DNA from: Enoplosus armatus
Lineage: Eukaryota > Chordata > Actinopteri > Centrarchiformes > Enoplosidae
Reading direction: 5' to 3'
DNA length: 64,000 nt
NCBI RefSeq assembly: GCF_043641665.1
Contig: NC_092183.1
Location: 25,935,722 to 25,999,721 of the forward strand
Shown here in pieces: positions 20,561 through 32,410 of the stretch. How positions within the stretch are numbered: the first letter of the stretch is position 1; every line of letters begins with the position of its first letter. The position numbers and the translations under genes are program-made. Below the pieces are notes generated by a model, which saw nothing but the letters and a program-made list of their open reading frames with translations, was not told where the DNA came from and ran no database searches.

Positions 20561-22640
20561 CTGAAACGTGCTGTAAAAGTGATCGGTGACCAGTTTGGCA
20601 CATTATTGATTGAAAAAGAATGATTTACTTTCTTTTAGCCCAACAAGGTGTGCTGTGTGATTGTCTGTCTAAAAACAGTATATACATTTCTTGAACTAGC
20701 CCTATGACATAAAAGTCCCTCCACTCAAAAACATGGTTTTTCTTCTTGCTCGTACAGCCGGATGTTTGAGCTTCACTGTGCAGAATGATGTATGTGCAGA
20801 GTTTGACACTAGAAGGAAGATTTCACACTCACCTTCAGAGAGTGGAACATTTCTCTGTGCTCACTGAAAAAGAAAAAAATGTGACGTCACGAATAGTTTG
20901 GAAGCCAATCCTGGTTCAATTTGCACCTCATAAAAGTGCGATGTAGAAACCTGAATTTAAACTATTTCTATATATGTGTTTTGTTACATGTCGCCTTAAC
21001 CCAAAACCCATGTCTTAAAACTAAACCAACGTTAGGACTAAGGAGCAGCAGCACAGTGTATCCTTGGTTCTAGGACACTTCTTGTGTTCTTGTGAGTGCA
21101 TTTGGTCTTCATGATGAAAAAGGTACAACATTTACACAGTACAGTACACTACACTACACACACACACAAAACCAGGCCTTGTCTTCCCACTGTCTCACAA
21201 TGCCCAGCAGCAGACTGCAGCTTTGTTCTAAATCTGAGGATCACATCAAATCTTGTCATTAGGGTTTGTTACCAGGACAACCGCATTGCTCCAGCATCGT
21301 CTATGCCAAAGCCTGTCAGGGCGGCAACAGTGGTAGCAACAGAAAGGATATACCTATAGATTAAAATAAAATAAACATGGGGCCAGAATTGAATGGGTTG
21401 ACAGAAAGCCTTCTACTGCAGATGACCTGCTGGTTTTACAGGGACCCGGGTCCGCTGCTATCGACCATAGTGGCGTGTGATGAGCCTGTCAAGTGGAGAG
21501 CACTTCTTTATTCTCACTGTGGACAGATGTACGCTGTTTTGCTTTTTCTTTTTGCCCCTGATATTATGTGAGAAAGCCAAGGCTGTGAATTCACAGCTCA
21601 GTTAAAGACCTGAATAATTGGCACGTGGTTACGTAATGTGAGGCGTATGAGTCCATACAGCAGTGTTGTATAATTCATTGCACTAGTGGAATATGTAAAA
21701 GCACTGCTCCAATCCCCTTTAGGTCTAATTAAAAGACTATCAGCCTTTTTACAATGAAAACTCCGGGGGATACAGAGTAATCACGTATTAATAGAATGAT
21801 TACTAAAGAAATAAAGCTCCTTATGCAGATAAGAGCTGCTGAATTTATAGCACAAAGACACACTTAAAAATAATTCATATAAATGTTATTCCTATGATCT
21901 TAGTTCGCTGCTAAATGTGTGAACATGAGCAAGGCTTTCCCAAAACGACAGCTGTATCTCAGTATGTAAGGATGTGGAATGGAACATTTTTTAGTGTCAA
22001 ATGTGACACAAATAACAAACCAAATATCATTACGAGTCTACAGCCGTGCAAGCCGCTCTTTGAGGCCGCTTTGGGCTAAATGTTAAAGTCAGCAATCGCA
22101 GTCGCAGCGCTAGTCTGCACTTGTGTAACGTCGTCAGTCGCAGCCCGGGCGCTGCTCCAATTCAAAGTCTGCGTCTCGTCCAGATGACCGGATGTGTTCA
22201 CTTCTCCGCCCGTTTTGTCGAGGATCCTTCTGGGAGCTGACTTGTGTTGGGCTTGGTATCCCAGAATGCATTTCCCGCCAACCAGCACCAAAGCTCAAAG
22301 CTGTTATAATCTTTGCACTAGCGATGGTATTATGACGCTTAGTTGAGTTTCCAAGATGTTTTGATTCAGCATCAGGGCTACTGTTGGCACTCGCTGTTCA
22401 CCTGTTGAATAGCCGGCTTCAGTCTGACCACGGGGATGAATGCATGAATGCCTGATCAAGCCACTTGTTAAATCACCCCCATATTCTTTCAGTATTTATG
22501 GATGTTGCACTCCGCACTCCACATTCTAACCAAATTTAGCCTCAGAGGTGATCCGTGCGCCACAATGTTAGCATGAAAAGGGATTGGAAGAAACACCTGC
22601 AGGAGGCTGAACCAAAAGCTGATCCACTTCTATTTCTGTA
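20561..22640. other. unassigned sequence
   Basis: A short graded microsatellite at about 21135-21168 moves from ACAGT units to ACACT units to (AC)n. At 21640-21930 there is AT-rich, repeat-free DNA with 'gtctaattaaaagac' and 'cgtattaatagaatgatta', plausible homeodomain sites. No gene is recognised. Confidence 0.42.
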
Positions 22641-22649
22641 AGAAATGCA

Positions 22650-22960
22650 TTTCCAGGTCACACTTCAGTAGTTAGTTCAAGTTCAAGTGAAATGCGTGTT
22701 AAAATAAATGTTCAAATAAAAATAGCAAAGTATACAAGGAATAGAAAATGATTCAAATGAAACGAAAAGGAGAGGAGCACAAGTAGTGCAAACAGCATTG
22801 AAAATAGATACATGAGAACAGTAATTAATGAGATAAAACAGCATTATGAGAATGCTAAAAAGGACAAAAAATCAGTAAAAAAAAAAGTTTTTTTTAAGTG
22901 AACGGAGTGGAAGTGTAAATATTAGATCAGCTGGTCAGCTGTTTCATGCTTTTAGGTACA
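22650..22960 (+). repeat. possible teleost interspersed repeat
   Basis: A-rich sequence with 'ataaaacagcattatgagaa', 'aaaaatcagtaaaaaaaaaa', T8, and then 'ttagatcagctggtcagctg'. The order resembles a widespread teleost repeat ('aaaacagcattttaagaat...cagtaaaaaagatgagtttt...gctgatctaa'). Divergence is high and the call is tentative. Confidence 0.35.
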
Positions 22961-23049
22961 TGCATACTGAATACAATCTCACCAGATTTGATTTAAGCTC
23001 CAGGGATATAAAAGAGGTTCAGTAGGTGCCTGGAGGACGTAAGAGTGAG

Positions 23050-23240
23050 AATGTCAAAGGCTCACCAAAGTTAATTACAGTTCATCCATGTGAATCTGCG
23101 TGCCAAATGTCATCCATCCAGTAGTTTCTGAGGAATTTCAGTCAATCTCATGGCGACGTCAAAGGAAAAATCGGTCATTAGACGAATCCTCTGGGGACCA
23201 TGAAAGGCTGCAGTTCATGTCACTTCGTGGCAATGTGGAG
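23050..23240 (+). repeat. percomorph interspersed repeat (copy 2, fragment)
   Basis: Carries 'ggctcaccaaagttaattac', 'gttcatccatgtgaatctgc', 'catccatccagtagtttctg' and 'gaatcctctggggaccatga'. These match the 140-bp internal units of the copies at 1.62 and 54.8 kb. It retains roughly one and a half units and no ends. Confidence 0.6.
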
Positions 23241-24849
23241 GTGATTTAACAAGCGGCAGATTTAACAGTATAGCCTTGACGCAACACCTTCGGAAAAGAA
23301 CGGAAGTTTTGAATTTTGATTGAATGAATTATGCTGCGGGGTCACGCGGCGGCTCACTGTAAGAGTGCCATTGCTTTAAGTTACCTGTGGCATGAAGCGT
23401 TGATGATACAACACAAATGCAATGTTTAGTGTAGAATCATTACACATTGCGCCTGCTGAGTGTTGGCATTAGTGTGACATTACCGTGACACAACCATGCC
23501 ACCGGTGCAGCTAATTGGCCAGTGCTCTCTAGTGATTGCCCCCTGAGGACGAGGTAAAGGGTAACTCATTTTGGGCTCACCTGACTGGATGTCGTGATCG
23601 AGGAGAGAGTCGCCACTTGAACTTTGTAATAACAGGGGGGAGGCATGGCTCCGGGGAGCAGTTGGATGAAGGCGCGGAGGAGCAAGAACTGAATGTAGTC
23701 TCCCTGATTAAACTCAATAACCTCCATTTACATCCATTAATCTACTGAATGTGAAAATGAGGGAAATGTCATTATTGTTTGTGAAAACAGAAATAATCGA
23801 ATGATCCAGGAAATTATTATAATTATATTATTTGAAATGAATCAACCTGACTGCCCTGCTTGTGGACTGTCGTGCCTCACTTGTCAAGGTGTTCACGTCT
23901 TCCCAATCAATTGACCACAATCCGGATGTTCATCAGTGGGCGGAGCAACTCGATTGCAATCATTTGACAGGACGCTAATAGTAAGAGTGGCTACTACTTT
24001 CGTCAGCTGCAAGCAAACGACACAGTGAACGGCCGAGTGTCAAAGCGATTGAGAACATGAAGCGCCTTTGTTATTTTGTTGCATTGCATGTGCAGCTCGA
24101 TTTAGCGATGAAATCAGCTGGCCAATTTAATTAGGTGGGTTGTGATAATTTGGGCTACTTTATGCACCACTGGGGTGGTTTCCACCAACCAAAAGTTTAT
24201 TTATATTCCAAAATATTTCTCCCTCCACTTGTCTGAATAATTTGATCCAAACTGACAGGGCACTGAGCTCAGTAAGCTCGGCGAGTTGTGGGACCTGGTA
24301 GCTACAGTTGCAAGTAGCTTGGATACTGATATTTCACAGCCGCTAACTCTCTCAAATGACAATCGCAACACGCGAGCAGCCCCTCTCATTTATTCCCTCT
24401 GTCTCATTCTCTCACGGACAATCAGACTCACACACAAACATGCCCACGCATATATGGCCCCGAACATCCTCCACCAGTGTTGTTGTCAGTCTCCTCACAC
24501 CTCAGTGCTCGCAAGATAAAACCCCCCTGCCCACGTGGACCAAAGAAAGGCCAACGCGGGGTTTCATAATTGGAGAGAATGAGGGGGAGAGGAGGATGCA
24601 ACGCAATCAGACTTGGAGAAGAATGAGACTGTAATTAGACATTCTTCTCGTTCTATCTATAGAAGGCTTTCCTTCGAGCTCCTCTCCCCCCTCGCCTGGA
24701 AACCTTCAGTATCAGTGAATTCTAATTAGGGAGCACTTGATGAGAGTGTGTGCTTACTGTGGCCTAGATAGGCCGGCTTCATTGGTATGAGCCCCGGTGC
24801 TCCAGTGCGGTTGGTCCCACGCTGTGCCATCAAACGAGAGCCCCAGTCT
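23241..24849. other. unassigned non-coding sequence
   Basis: Complex sequence. Two TAATTAG homeodomain cores lie 91 bp apart at 24632-24638 and 24723-24729 within a repeat-free stretch (24600-24770). No gene is recognised; the short open frames near 23536 and 24286-24634 show no domain. Confidence 0.42.
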
Positions 24850-24900
24850 CGGGGGGGGGGGGGGGCACTGGAAAAGGGAGGAGGAGGAGGAGGAGGGAGA
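24850..24900. repeat. G13 run followed by (GGA)n
   Basis: A G homopolymer and, a few bases on, GGA triplets. Open frames through it on both strands encode Gly- or Pro-rich low complexity and are not genes. Confidence 0.9.
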
Positions 24901-26129
24901 AGACAGGGTGAGGTACATGGAGAGATAACAAGACTGGGCATCGCCAGGGGTGGCGACACAGGGGAAGGGGAGTCTAGATCTGAGAGGTACATTAGTAAGG
25001 CTGCATGTGTTTGAAGTGGATCTGTGTGTTTGTGAAAAGGAGATGTGTGCATGGCTATGTGGCAGAGTGTGTGTGAGAGTGTGTGTGGGGGTACAGAGGA
25101 GGAGCTAGTGAGTGTGCCTCCTGTGGTGTGAGGGCTGGTCAGAACAGTCTCAAAGCAAATGCTGGCTCTCTCACCAGAATCCTTCACTTCAGCCACACAT
25201 TAGATCTTGGCTCGTCTGGTCAGGCCTCGTTTGATTGGCCCCTCACTGGGAGACTTAAGAATGCGTGCGGGTTCAGACGGAGACATTTGACAGCGCATCC
25301 TTCCTCCCCGTTTTGGCTCTCCGTCCACGCTCAGGCTGCATTCAGACCTGTGCGAAGAAACGTAGCCCCCCTTGTTAATTGTAATGAGGTCACCGCCGAC
25401 GCAGAGTGTTCCGGCAAAAAGGAAAATGCAAGGACACAGCAGAAGGTGATTACAGAGAGCAGCTAGAGCGGATCAGACCAGCAGACACTCAGAGGAGGGA
25501 TGACTTGGTCAGACTAAATGGACTCACGTGCAGAGACGGAAAGCAGACTGGACAGGAAATAAAATGGGCGGGGTTGCAAGCGTAAACTGTGGTAGCTAGT
25601 ATGGCTAGCGCTTCTTCTCAAACAATCGTTATTCATGATATTGCTTATCAAAGTTCAACAAGATGAAACTAACAAGCCGTGGTCAATTCAAACTGGAAAC
25701 CAACACGTCTCATTCCATTCCCGGTAGAAATGAATGGGGAGCAAAATCCAGTGTGATGCACAATTTTGATGTTTGCCAACCAAAACAGGACAAAGAAGAC
25801 ACGTTCAGAGTTCGGTATGGACTCTAAAAACTCTAGCGTGAACACGTGTTTCTGCACATGAACAGCACTTTCAGATTTGGCTTAGTATGGACATGGTCTG
25901 ACAATAGGAGGTGTTGGTGGGGGGGGGGGTCACACCAGGAAATGTTCTCTCCTGTGTTAAGTCATTTAGCAGCAGAGGCTACAAGCTATTATGCCCGAGC
26001 TTTAGCCGTGACAATAATAATAATTCCGAGACGGCTGGAGCTGAAGAATCGAGGCGTCCATTTAGCAGATGAGCTTCCAAACGACCTCCTGAAAAAGGGA
26101 AATGGCACCTGTCCAACTAACATGTCAGC
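24901..26129. other. unassigned non-coding sequence
   Basis: GT-rich at 25010-25090, then complex sequence. A 127-codon frame (25083-25466) has no recognisable domain. A G11 run lies at about 25919. Nothing else is recognised. Confidence 0.42.
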
Positions 26130-26215
26130 ACTCTCTCTCTCTCTCTCTCTCTCTCTCCTCCTCCTCTCTTTCTCGTGTCTTTCTTTCTGTTTCTCTCACC
26201 CTCTCTGTCTCTGTC
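26130..26215. repeat. (CT)14 and pyrimidine-rich tract
   Basis: Uninterrupted CT array at 26130-26157, continuing as imperfect CTT/CTC units to about 26215. Confidence 0.92.
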
Positions 26216-26279
26216 GCACATTCAGTGTCACGCTTCCGCAGTGTCACAGTTTGAAAAGTGGTAGACCAATGAAATGACA

Positions 26280-26550
26280 CGCGCGCTCGCACACACACAG
26301 ACACCCCACATTCTTCACACTCGAGCAGTCACAAGAAAGGATTTTATTTTATTTTTTCTTCAATTACGAATACACAGACACACACACACACACATGTTTG
26401 GCCAACACACAATCCCTTTATACAGTATGTATGCACATGTGAAGAGACACAATCTTCTTGTCCATTCCCACATCTGAGGACTCACAGACCCTCTGATTTG
26501 AACAGAAAAAAACCTTTCACACTCCGCCCCACACACACACACACACACGT
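26280..26550. repeat. cluster of short (CA)n arrays
   Basis: CA arrays at about 26290-26300, 26377-26393 and 26530-26548, separated by AT-rich and complex sequence. Confidence 0.88.
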
Positions 26551-26635
26551 ACCCCTCTCCCTGGTGTAAAACCACACTGGGTGTTGCTTCATCTTGTGAT
26601 GTGGCTACAGAGGAGCTGCATCACAGTAACTACCC

Positions 26636-26810
26636 CCTGCAGAGACAGAGAGAAAGAGAGGGGAAGAGAAAGAGAGGAAGGAAGGGGGTAAATTAGAGAG
26701 GGGAGAGAAACAAATTGAGTGAGAAAGATGAGAGATGTTTGTGTATGCCCCACATAGACTTATCCCAGAAAAAGAGAGAGGGACTAGGAGGGAGGGAGTG
26801 GCGGAAGTTA
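26636..26810 (+). repeat. purine-rich (AG/GGAA) tract
   Basis: Strongly purine-biased plus strand with GAGA, GGAAG and GGGAGAG units. Such polypurine tracts can form triplex DNA. No repeat family identified. Confidence 0.75.
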
Positions 26811-27044
26811 GTTTGAACATTTTAAGAATCTCAATTACAATTTCCTGACTTCGAAAATGGCTTTATGTCTCCTTTGGTGGTGTTAAGCCTGCGTCTTGGC
26901 CACAAAAAAACGACATTATTAACAATTTATGGGTCCTGTTGCAACCGTGTCTTCCACAAAATACATTTACACTCCGACAGCACACAGGAATTTGATACTG
27001 GAGACGCATTTGCTGTCAGATTTAAGCAAATAAAACAACTGGCT

Positions 27045-27310
27045 AAAGCGGCACTAATCGATATAAACAATGGATTAAAACAAAAAACAAAACAAAACAG
27101 CATAATGTGAAGGTTGTTTCTCGTATTGATAAACCCACATCCAACTCTGCAGTTCCCTTCTATGCAGCATCTTTCAGTTCGTTCTTTTGGTTTTACAGCC
27201 ACGCTGCTTTAGCTCAGGCTCACGGCTCTCTGCAACCTGCTTCCAGACACAGCAGCGTTAGCAACTAGCTGTTGCAAATAGTCGGCGGAGACCAAAGCAG
27301 AGCACGTAGG
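27045..27310 (+). repeat. percomorph repeat family R (copy 1)
   Basis: Starts near 'aaagcggcactaatcgatat' and contains 'ctgcagttcccttctatgca', 'atctttcagttcgttctttt' then 'ggttttacagcc', and 'ctctgcaacctgcttccaga' followed by 'cacagcagcgttagcaacta'. Copies with matching 5' halves occur at 58.3 and 61.0 kb. In this copy the distal segment (27245-27300) corresponds to the reverse complement of the distal segment at 61.1-61.2 kb. Confidence 0.6.
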
Positions 27311-27563
27311 AGTGTGCGTATGAAAATTACAGTCATCAAGTGGACAGATGACATGACTCCTAATGAATGCTTATTCTGCATATTTAAAACATGTTTGCTG
27401 TGTCCTATTGATAATATGTCCATGTGGCATTTTCTGTCATTTGGGGTCTTGCATTTTGTTGGTGCATCCTCCTTGATAGATTGACAATATATATCAAAAC
27501 ACATGCCCCCCCTTCACTTTCTTCCTGAGTGTAAGAGGAGAAGACAAACAAACAAGACATAAC

Positions 27564-27745
27564 GTGTTAATTTATGAGCTTCAGGAGTTGCTGGTAGGCA
27601 GATTTTGTCACCTTTGGACAGAACCAGGCTAGCTGTTTCCAGTTTTCATGCTAAGCTAAGCTAATGGCTTGCTGACTGTAGTTTAATATTTACTGTCATT
27701 GAACTCTTGATGTAACACGAATAAGCAACATTTCCAGAGCCCAAG
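27564..27745 (+). repeat. percomorph repeat, 5' fragment
   Basis: Reads 'aacgtgttaatttatgagct', 'tcaggagttgctggtaggca', 'acctttggacagaaccaggc', 'tagctgtttcc' and 'atgctaagctaagctaatgg'. I recognise it as the front part of the same family whose 3' end lies at 9.78 kb. Confidence 0.68.
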
Positions 27746-28342
27746 ATGACATATTCAAATTGCTTGTTTTGGCTGACCAATATTCTGACTACCACAGAAG
27801 ACTGAAGAAACCAGCAAAAATTAGAGATTCGCTCAAGAGAAATTATGAATGTTGATGAATGAGAATGTGAGTTGTTGCAAACTAATTTTTGACGTCACAG
27901 GCTGAACAGTATGCCCAATTGTTAGCTGGTTGACTTTAACATTGAGCGTCCCTCTGACTGCCAAACCTGCACGCCTTTCTCTAACAATTTCCACCGGCAA
28001 ACCACAGCACTGCACATGCAGTCAAACTCACTAAATGGAACAGATGTGAATAGACACAGTGGACCAAAAGGAGTAAGAGGAGAGTGAGGCCACAGATGGC
28101 AGGAACAGGAAAGGACTACTAAGGAAGAGGCGATGAAAACAGTCAGGAAATAATTGAATGAAACAGATGAACCCAGAGGTAAAGAGAGAACAGTCATGCG
28201 TTTGATGGAGAGAGGATGCTGGGAAGGTGAAACAGACATAAGGCAAGGGAGACAGACAATGATGCCGGTGTACGTGAGGAGAGAACAGGGTGATGAGGAC
28301 CAAACGCCTCTTTCCAGTTGACAGAACAAAAGCTGTTTTAAA
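27746..28342. other. unassigned, partly purine-rich
   Basis: No gene recognised. From about 28050 the plus strand becomes AG-rich, giving Ser/Leu/Phe-rich minus-strand frames up to 170 codons long (27922-28434) with no domain. They are products of base bias. Confidence 0.45.
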
Positions 28343-28366
28343 TTTTTTTTTTTTTTTTTTTTTTTT
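28343..28366. repeat. poly-T (about 24 T)
   Basis: T homopolymer on the plus strand, equivalent to a poly-A tail on the minus strand. I looked upstream on the minus strand for a retroposon body and did not recognise one. Confidence 0.92.
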
Positions 28367-28494
28367 AAGCCCAGATAGAGACGGAGAAACACATAGGATG
28401 AGACAGACTGAAAAGCCCAGAGGACAGAAACCAAATGCCCGGTCCTGCTGCCGCGGCGTCGACTCCGGCAAGGCCTCTCTCTGTTTCAACGATT

Positions 28495-28700
28495 ATGTGA
28501 CGAGGTGGAAGAAAGGAAAGAAAGAAGTAGAGAAGGTCGAAAGAGAGAGAGAGACACAGAGGTAGCATTGGTTTCAGCGAGAACAGAGGCTGATAGAGGT
28601 GTTAAGTGAGACAGGTTAAAAGAGGAAAAGTGAGAGGTTAAGTGAGGGAGTTTGAGAGAGAAAGGCAGATTGTGCGGCAGGTTAAGAGTTACGTGTGGAG
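28495..28700 (+). repeat. purine-rich tract
   Basis: About 200 bp of mostly A and G, including GAAAGGAAAGAAAG and (GA)n near 28540-28560. Low complexity. Confidence 0.7.
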
Positions 28701-29028
28701 CCTTGCTCTCTCCTTGCTCTCTGTGACTGAAAGAGCTGGAGAGGAGCAACGTAGGCAAGGAGGCATCCAGTTTCCTCAAATTCAGCATGGCAGCGATTGC
28801 TAGTGCATGTGAGTGAGGCAAAAAACGGATTTTTGGAGAGCAGGGAGACTGGCACAACAATGCGGAGAAGAGGATGAATACATTACTAAGAGGAGGAATT
28901 CAGAGCGGGGCTTCAATAATGTCCAATCACATCAGCTCCTGTCATCCCCTTTAAAGTCAGGGGACAGTTTAATGGGAGGAGAGACCAAGCAGGCCGGCCT
29001 GTCTGTGGAGAAAACCAAAGTAATCGAA

Positions 29029-29068
29029 ATATAATATTATTATATAATATATATATATATATTACTAT
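29029..29068. repeat. (AT)n microsatellite
   Basis: TA/AT dinucleotides with a short TTA-containing lead-in; likely cruciform-forming. Confidence 0.9.
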
Positions 29069-30419
29069 AGAGAACTCCGCGTTTGAAAGCCAGAAGATGT
29101 CCCTTTGTGATTTGAACCACTGGAATTCTTGTTTCCGCGTAATGATGCTTTTAGTCGTTTCTGAAGATCTCATTTGCAATTAGGGAAACAGCCACAGTGA
29201 CTTGAGCACGCGTTCCTAGCTGATTAGATGTAAGGAACACGCCGCCGTGGAAACTTTCTAGAGTTGTTAATCCTGCCTCATAGTGTTATAAACCTCTATG
29301 CAGTGTTTTGATGTCCAATAAGCCTTAAAAACCTGGATTTCCTAGACCTTGTTCCATCCTCTTGCTGGTACTGTGGCATCATATGATGGGCTTGTTGTGT
29401 CATTAAAATGAATGCTTCATGTTTCACCTATACGCTAAACATGGGGTAATGAATAAACAACATGTCCAAAGTAACCCTTCAATATACAACCACATGCTAT
29501 TACATTGTCAGTGTTCCGCACTTAGGTCACATGGTGACACCCGAACCAGTGCCATTCACTGACGAAGACAGAAGAGATGCAGCTGAAAGCTCCAAAAACA
29601 AAAAAAAAAAAACCCAGTAAGTGGACCTTGATTTAGGGTGATTTTGTACACAACAAAGTACAACAAAACAAAACAAACAGGTGGGAGGAATCTGCAAAGC
29701 CAGTAGTTTAGGGAGTAGATAAGTGAAAATGTACTGCATGGACGTTGTGTTGGATAGCCAAAGGGAAGTCAACAAAAGCCACAGTGCAGAGGTGTGTGGG
29801 GTGGAGGAGATCTGCCCAGGACTGGCTGCTGCTCCGGCTTATATAGGCCACACCGGGCCCAGGTGTGACCCGTGCCGCTGATTAACCTCCAGCGGGTCTG
29901 CAGCCCCGGAGACAGAGAAGAGAGTAACAAACCAAGCAGAGGGGGGGCCGCCCACAAACGAAATTATGAATATTATAGTTTGTGGCAAATTCTGTTAACA
30001 TGTAAAATTGCTTTAGAAACTTGAAACCATTTCATTTTTACGACGTGATCTCTCATGTATGGGAATAATCCACATGTGCACAGTAATCCTGCTGCTGCAC
30101 ATACTACAGGCAAAGCAACATTCTGGTCATTAACATAAGATAAATCCCTTCAATAATCCCTTTGAGATGACACTGAGGATTATTTGATTAATTCAGAAGT
30201 ATTGGTGTTTGGGGACTTCACTAAAGTTAATATGTCTTGACATCTTTGAAGCTGCTCAGAGTGCATCAGGAGGACGGCCGGTTATACTGCAGATGATTTC
30301 ACTGCAGCAAACTTGCAAACTTGCTGTATGAAAGCAAAGAGGTGTGCGCCCACTTTCTTTTTTTTCCCCAAGATGTCCGAAGGGAAGATCAGTGCGAACA
30401 CATGCAGGGCATTCTTTAA
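29069..30419. other. unassigned sequence with a minus-strand TATA motif
   Basis: Contains an A12 run near 29598. GC-rich DNA at 29770-29945 contains, on the minus strand, a TATATAAG TATA-box motif (29838-29845) in a GGCC...CCGG setting. The downstream minus-strand sequence shows no recognisable coding region. It could be an LTR or promoter fragment of an unrecognised element. Confidence 0.35.
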
Positions 30420-30945
30420 AGCGGATCAAACATGGGTCGGTGCGACAAAAATGACGGCGTCAGCACCACCAGTGGCACAGATTTAGAAGCCCAAAGAATC
30501 TAAGGTCTTGTCAACACATTCATGGGTATTATACTGGGTAAACTGATATTTCCCCCCTCTGTTGAAAAACGAATCCTGTCCAGACAACCTTCCTTTTGCA
30601 AATGATCTCCGTCCACACGAGAACGCAAAAAACAATTCCAAACGCTCCGACAAGCGTGCTGGGCCAGTAGGTGGCGATGACGTCTCCGTCAACCATATGT
30701 CAAATACCAGAGAAGAACATTCTGAGCGTGCTTAGTGAGCTTGTTTCCCTTTGGCGGCAGTAGCTTAAAAACACAAACAATAAGTAGCTTATTAGTTATT
30801 TATTTATTCTTATTTTACAGCTATTTTTTAGTGGTGCAGCAATGCTAAGTTAAGTTGTAACTTATAATTAGACCTCGCGCCGCTAACCGAACGCCACCGG
30901 TAGTCCGCCATTGTTGTTTCAGACACAAGCAGAGATGCACAGAAA
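30420..30945. mobile_element. probable DNA-transposon-like repeat
   Basis: Contains 'tccgtccacacgagaacgca', 'cagtaggtggcgatgacgtc', 'catatgtcaaataccagaga' and 'agaacattctgagcgtgc', and ends near 'gtccgccattgttgttt'. I associate these phrases with a percomorph non-autonomous element. Ends are not clearly defined and no transposase remnant is visible. Confidence 0.42.
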
Positions 30946-31153
30946 AAATATTTGTTTTAACTGACTATCACTGAGGACGTGCCCCCCCCCCTTGAAAGTT
31001 CACAACTAATCCAATTCCAAGCAATTAAAAGAAAACATAGGATTATTCCACTCAAGGTGTACTGCGCCAATCCCCTGCCATCATAACCTCCGAGAAACAA
31101 CCTCAGTCAAGTGTCTGGAAATGCTGACACAGGCACGGCACTGACTCCACGCT

Positions 31154-31184
<31 letters not shown>

Positions 31185-31312
31185 ATGCAGACAGACACCC
31201 TCCGCAGCACACACACACACACACACACACATTAGGAAATTAGCCATACCAAAAACAAACAAAGCACTTTGAAACACACACACAGCCATTTGATAGACGC
31301 ACACACACATTT
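31154..31312. repeat. three (CA)n arrays
   Basis: Uninterrupted CA arrays at 31154-31179 and 31208-31231, plus shorter ones near 31275-31312. Confidence 0.93.
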
Positions 31313-31467
31313 GTTCATTCAGCACTTTAAAGCAAACCATTAGTCGCTCAATCAGGCAGACCCCACAAGGGAGAGAGAGCTAATTAACGGCCGTATCAGA
31401 ACGCCAAGCCTCGCACTTTATCAAGGTTTCTGGAAACACGATGAGCACCCACAAATGCACATATTGT

Positions 31468-31580
31468 TCTCTCTCTCTCTCTCTCTCTCTGCCTGTCAGC
31501 CTCTCACTCTCTGTCTGTCTCCCCATTCATAGTTCCTGATAAAAAAACAAATAACCGCCCCCCACCACCACCACCACCCA
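31468..31580. repeat. (CT)11 array and (CCA)n run
   Basis: CT array at 31468-31490, then imperfect CTGT units, then CCA triplets at about 31561-31580. Confidence 0.9.
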
Positions 31581-32410
31581 CTTTGAACCATACAGAAGGG
31601 CACTGAGAAACACGGGGGATCTCTTTTGTGATATAACCCAAACTGCAGCAGAAACAGTGTGCGCACGTAGGATTTCATCACTCACAGTCAGAAGCTTTTT
31701 CTTGGGCCTTTAAAATATGCAAGAGCAAAGTTTAGACGCATACGGCAACGACGCCAGTGCAGCAATGCAGAGACTCCTCAGACGCAGCTAAGAGGCAGTT
31801 TTAGGTTTGACTTATTGTGGTCAAACATAAAAACCTAACCTTAATCTTAGTTCAACCTGTTTTTCTCAGGGGTCAGTGGAGACCCAGCCCCCGAGCCACC
31901 CAGCCCCGCAGCGATGTAATGGTTAGCATTACTACAGCATTTCACCGACTAGCCCTGTGAGTAGTCACTACGTCACCAAGCTTGCAGCCCCAGTGAGCGC
32001 ATAAAAAGATCAGGACCGATAAAACTGATGTTTACGTGTTCCGGTTCTATAATCAGTGACAAGACATGCGACTGCATACTGAATCCAGCGCTCCTCCATG
32101 GGCAAAACCTCTGAAGAAGACAGACCTGAGTTGGGCACTATTATCGGCGTGCTGCTGTCCTTTTAATGCTTTTATCAAACTACTTCCACAGTGACTAAAA
32201 CGGAAGACGCTGAGCCACCTGCTGCCTAGTCAGAGCCACTCAGCCTAACCAAAGACGGTTACCCGGGAAATACACACCACTGGGAAAACGGCCGCTAGTG
32301 GAAGAAATGTAATGTAAATGGACAGATTACAGAGGGGTCACACAATTCATCACACGTTAAATTGAATGTCTCTCCTAATGCTAGCTTATTATGAGGCCTT
32401 TATTGTCTTA
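31581..32410. other. unassigned non-coding sequence
   Basis: Complex sequence, no recognised gene or repeat. 'taaaaacctaaccttaatct' near 31829 resembles common teleost repeat phrases but is too short to assign. Confidence 0.4.

Noticed and set aside
24726..25196. 156-codon minus-strand Ser/Pro/Thr-rich frame
   Set aside because: Runs through G13 and GGA repeats; composition is that of simple sequence.
27922..28434. 170-codon minus-strand Leu/Ser/Phe-rich frame resembling a membrane protein
   Set aside because: Hydrophobicity comes from a purine-rich plus strand and the poly-T tract; two other minus-strand frames look similar.
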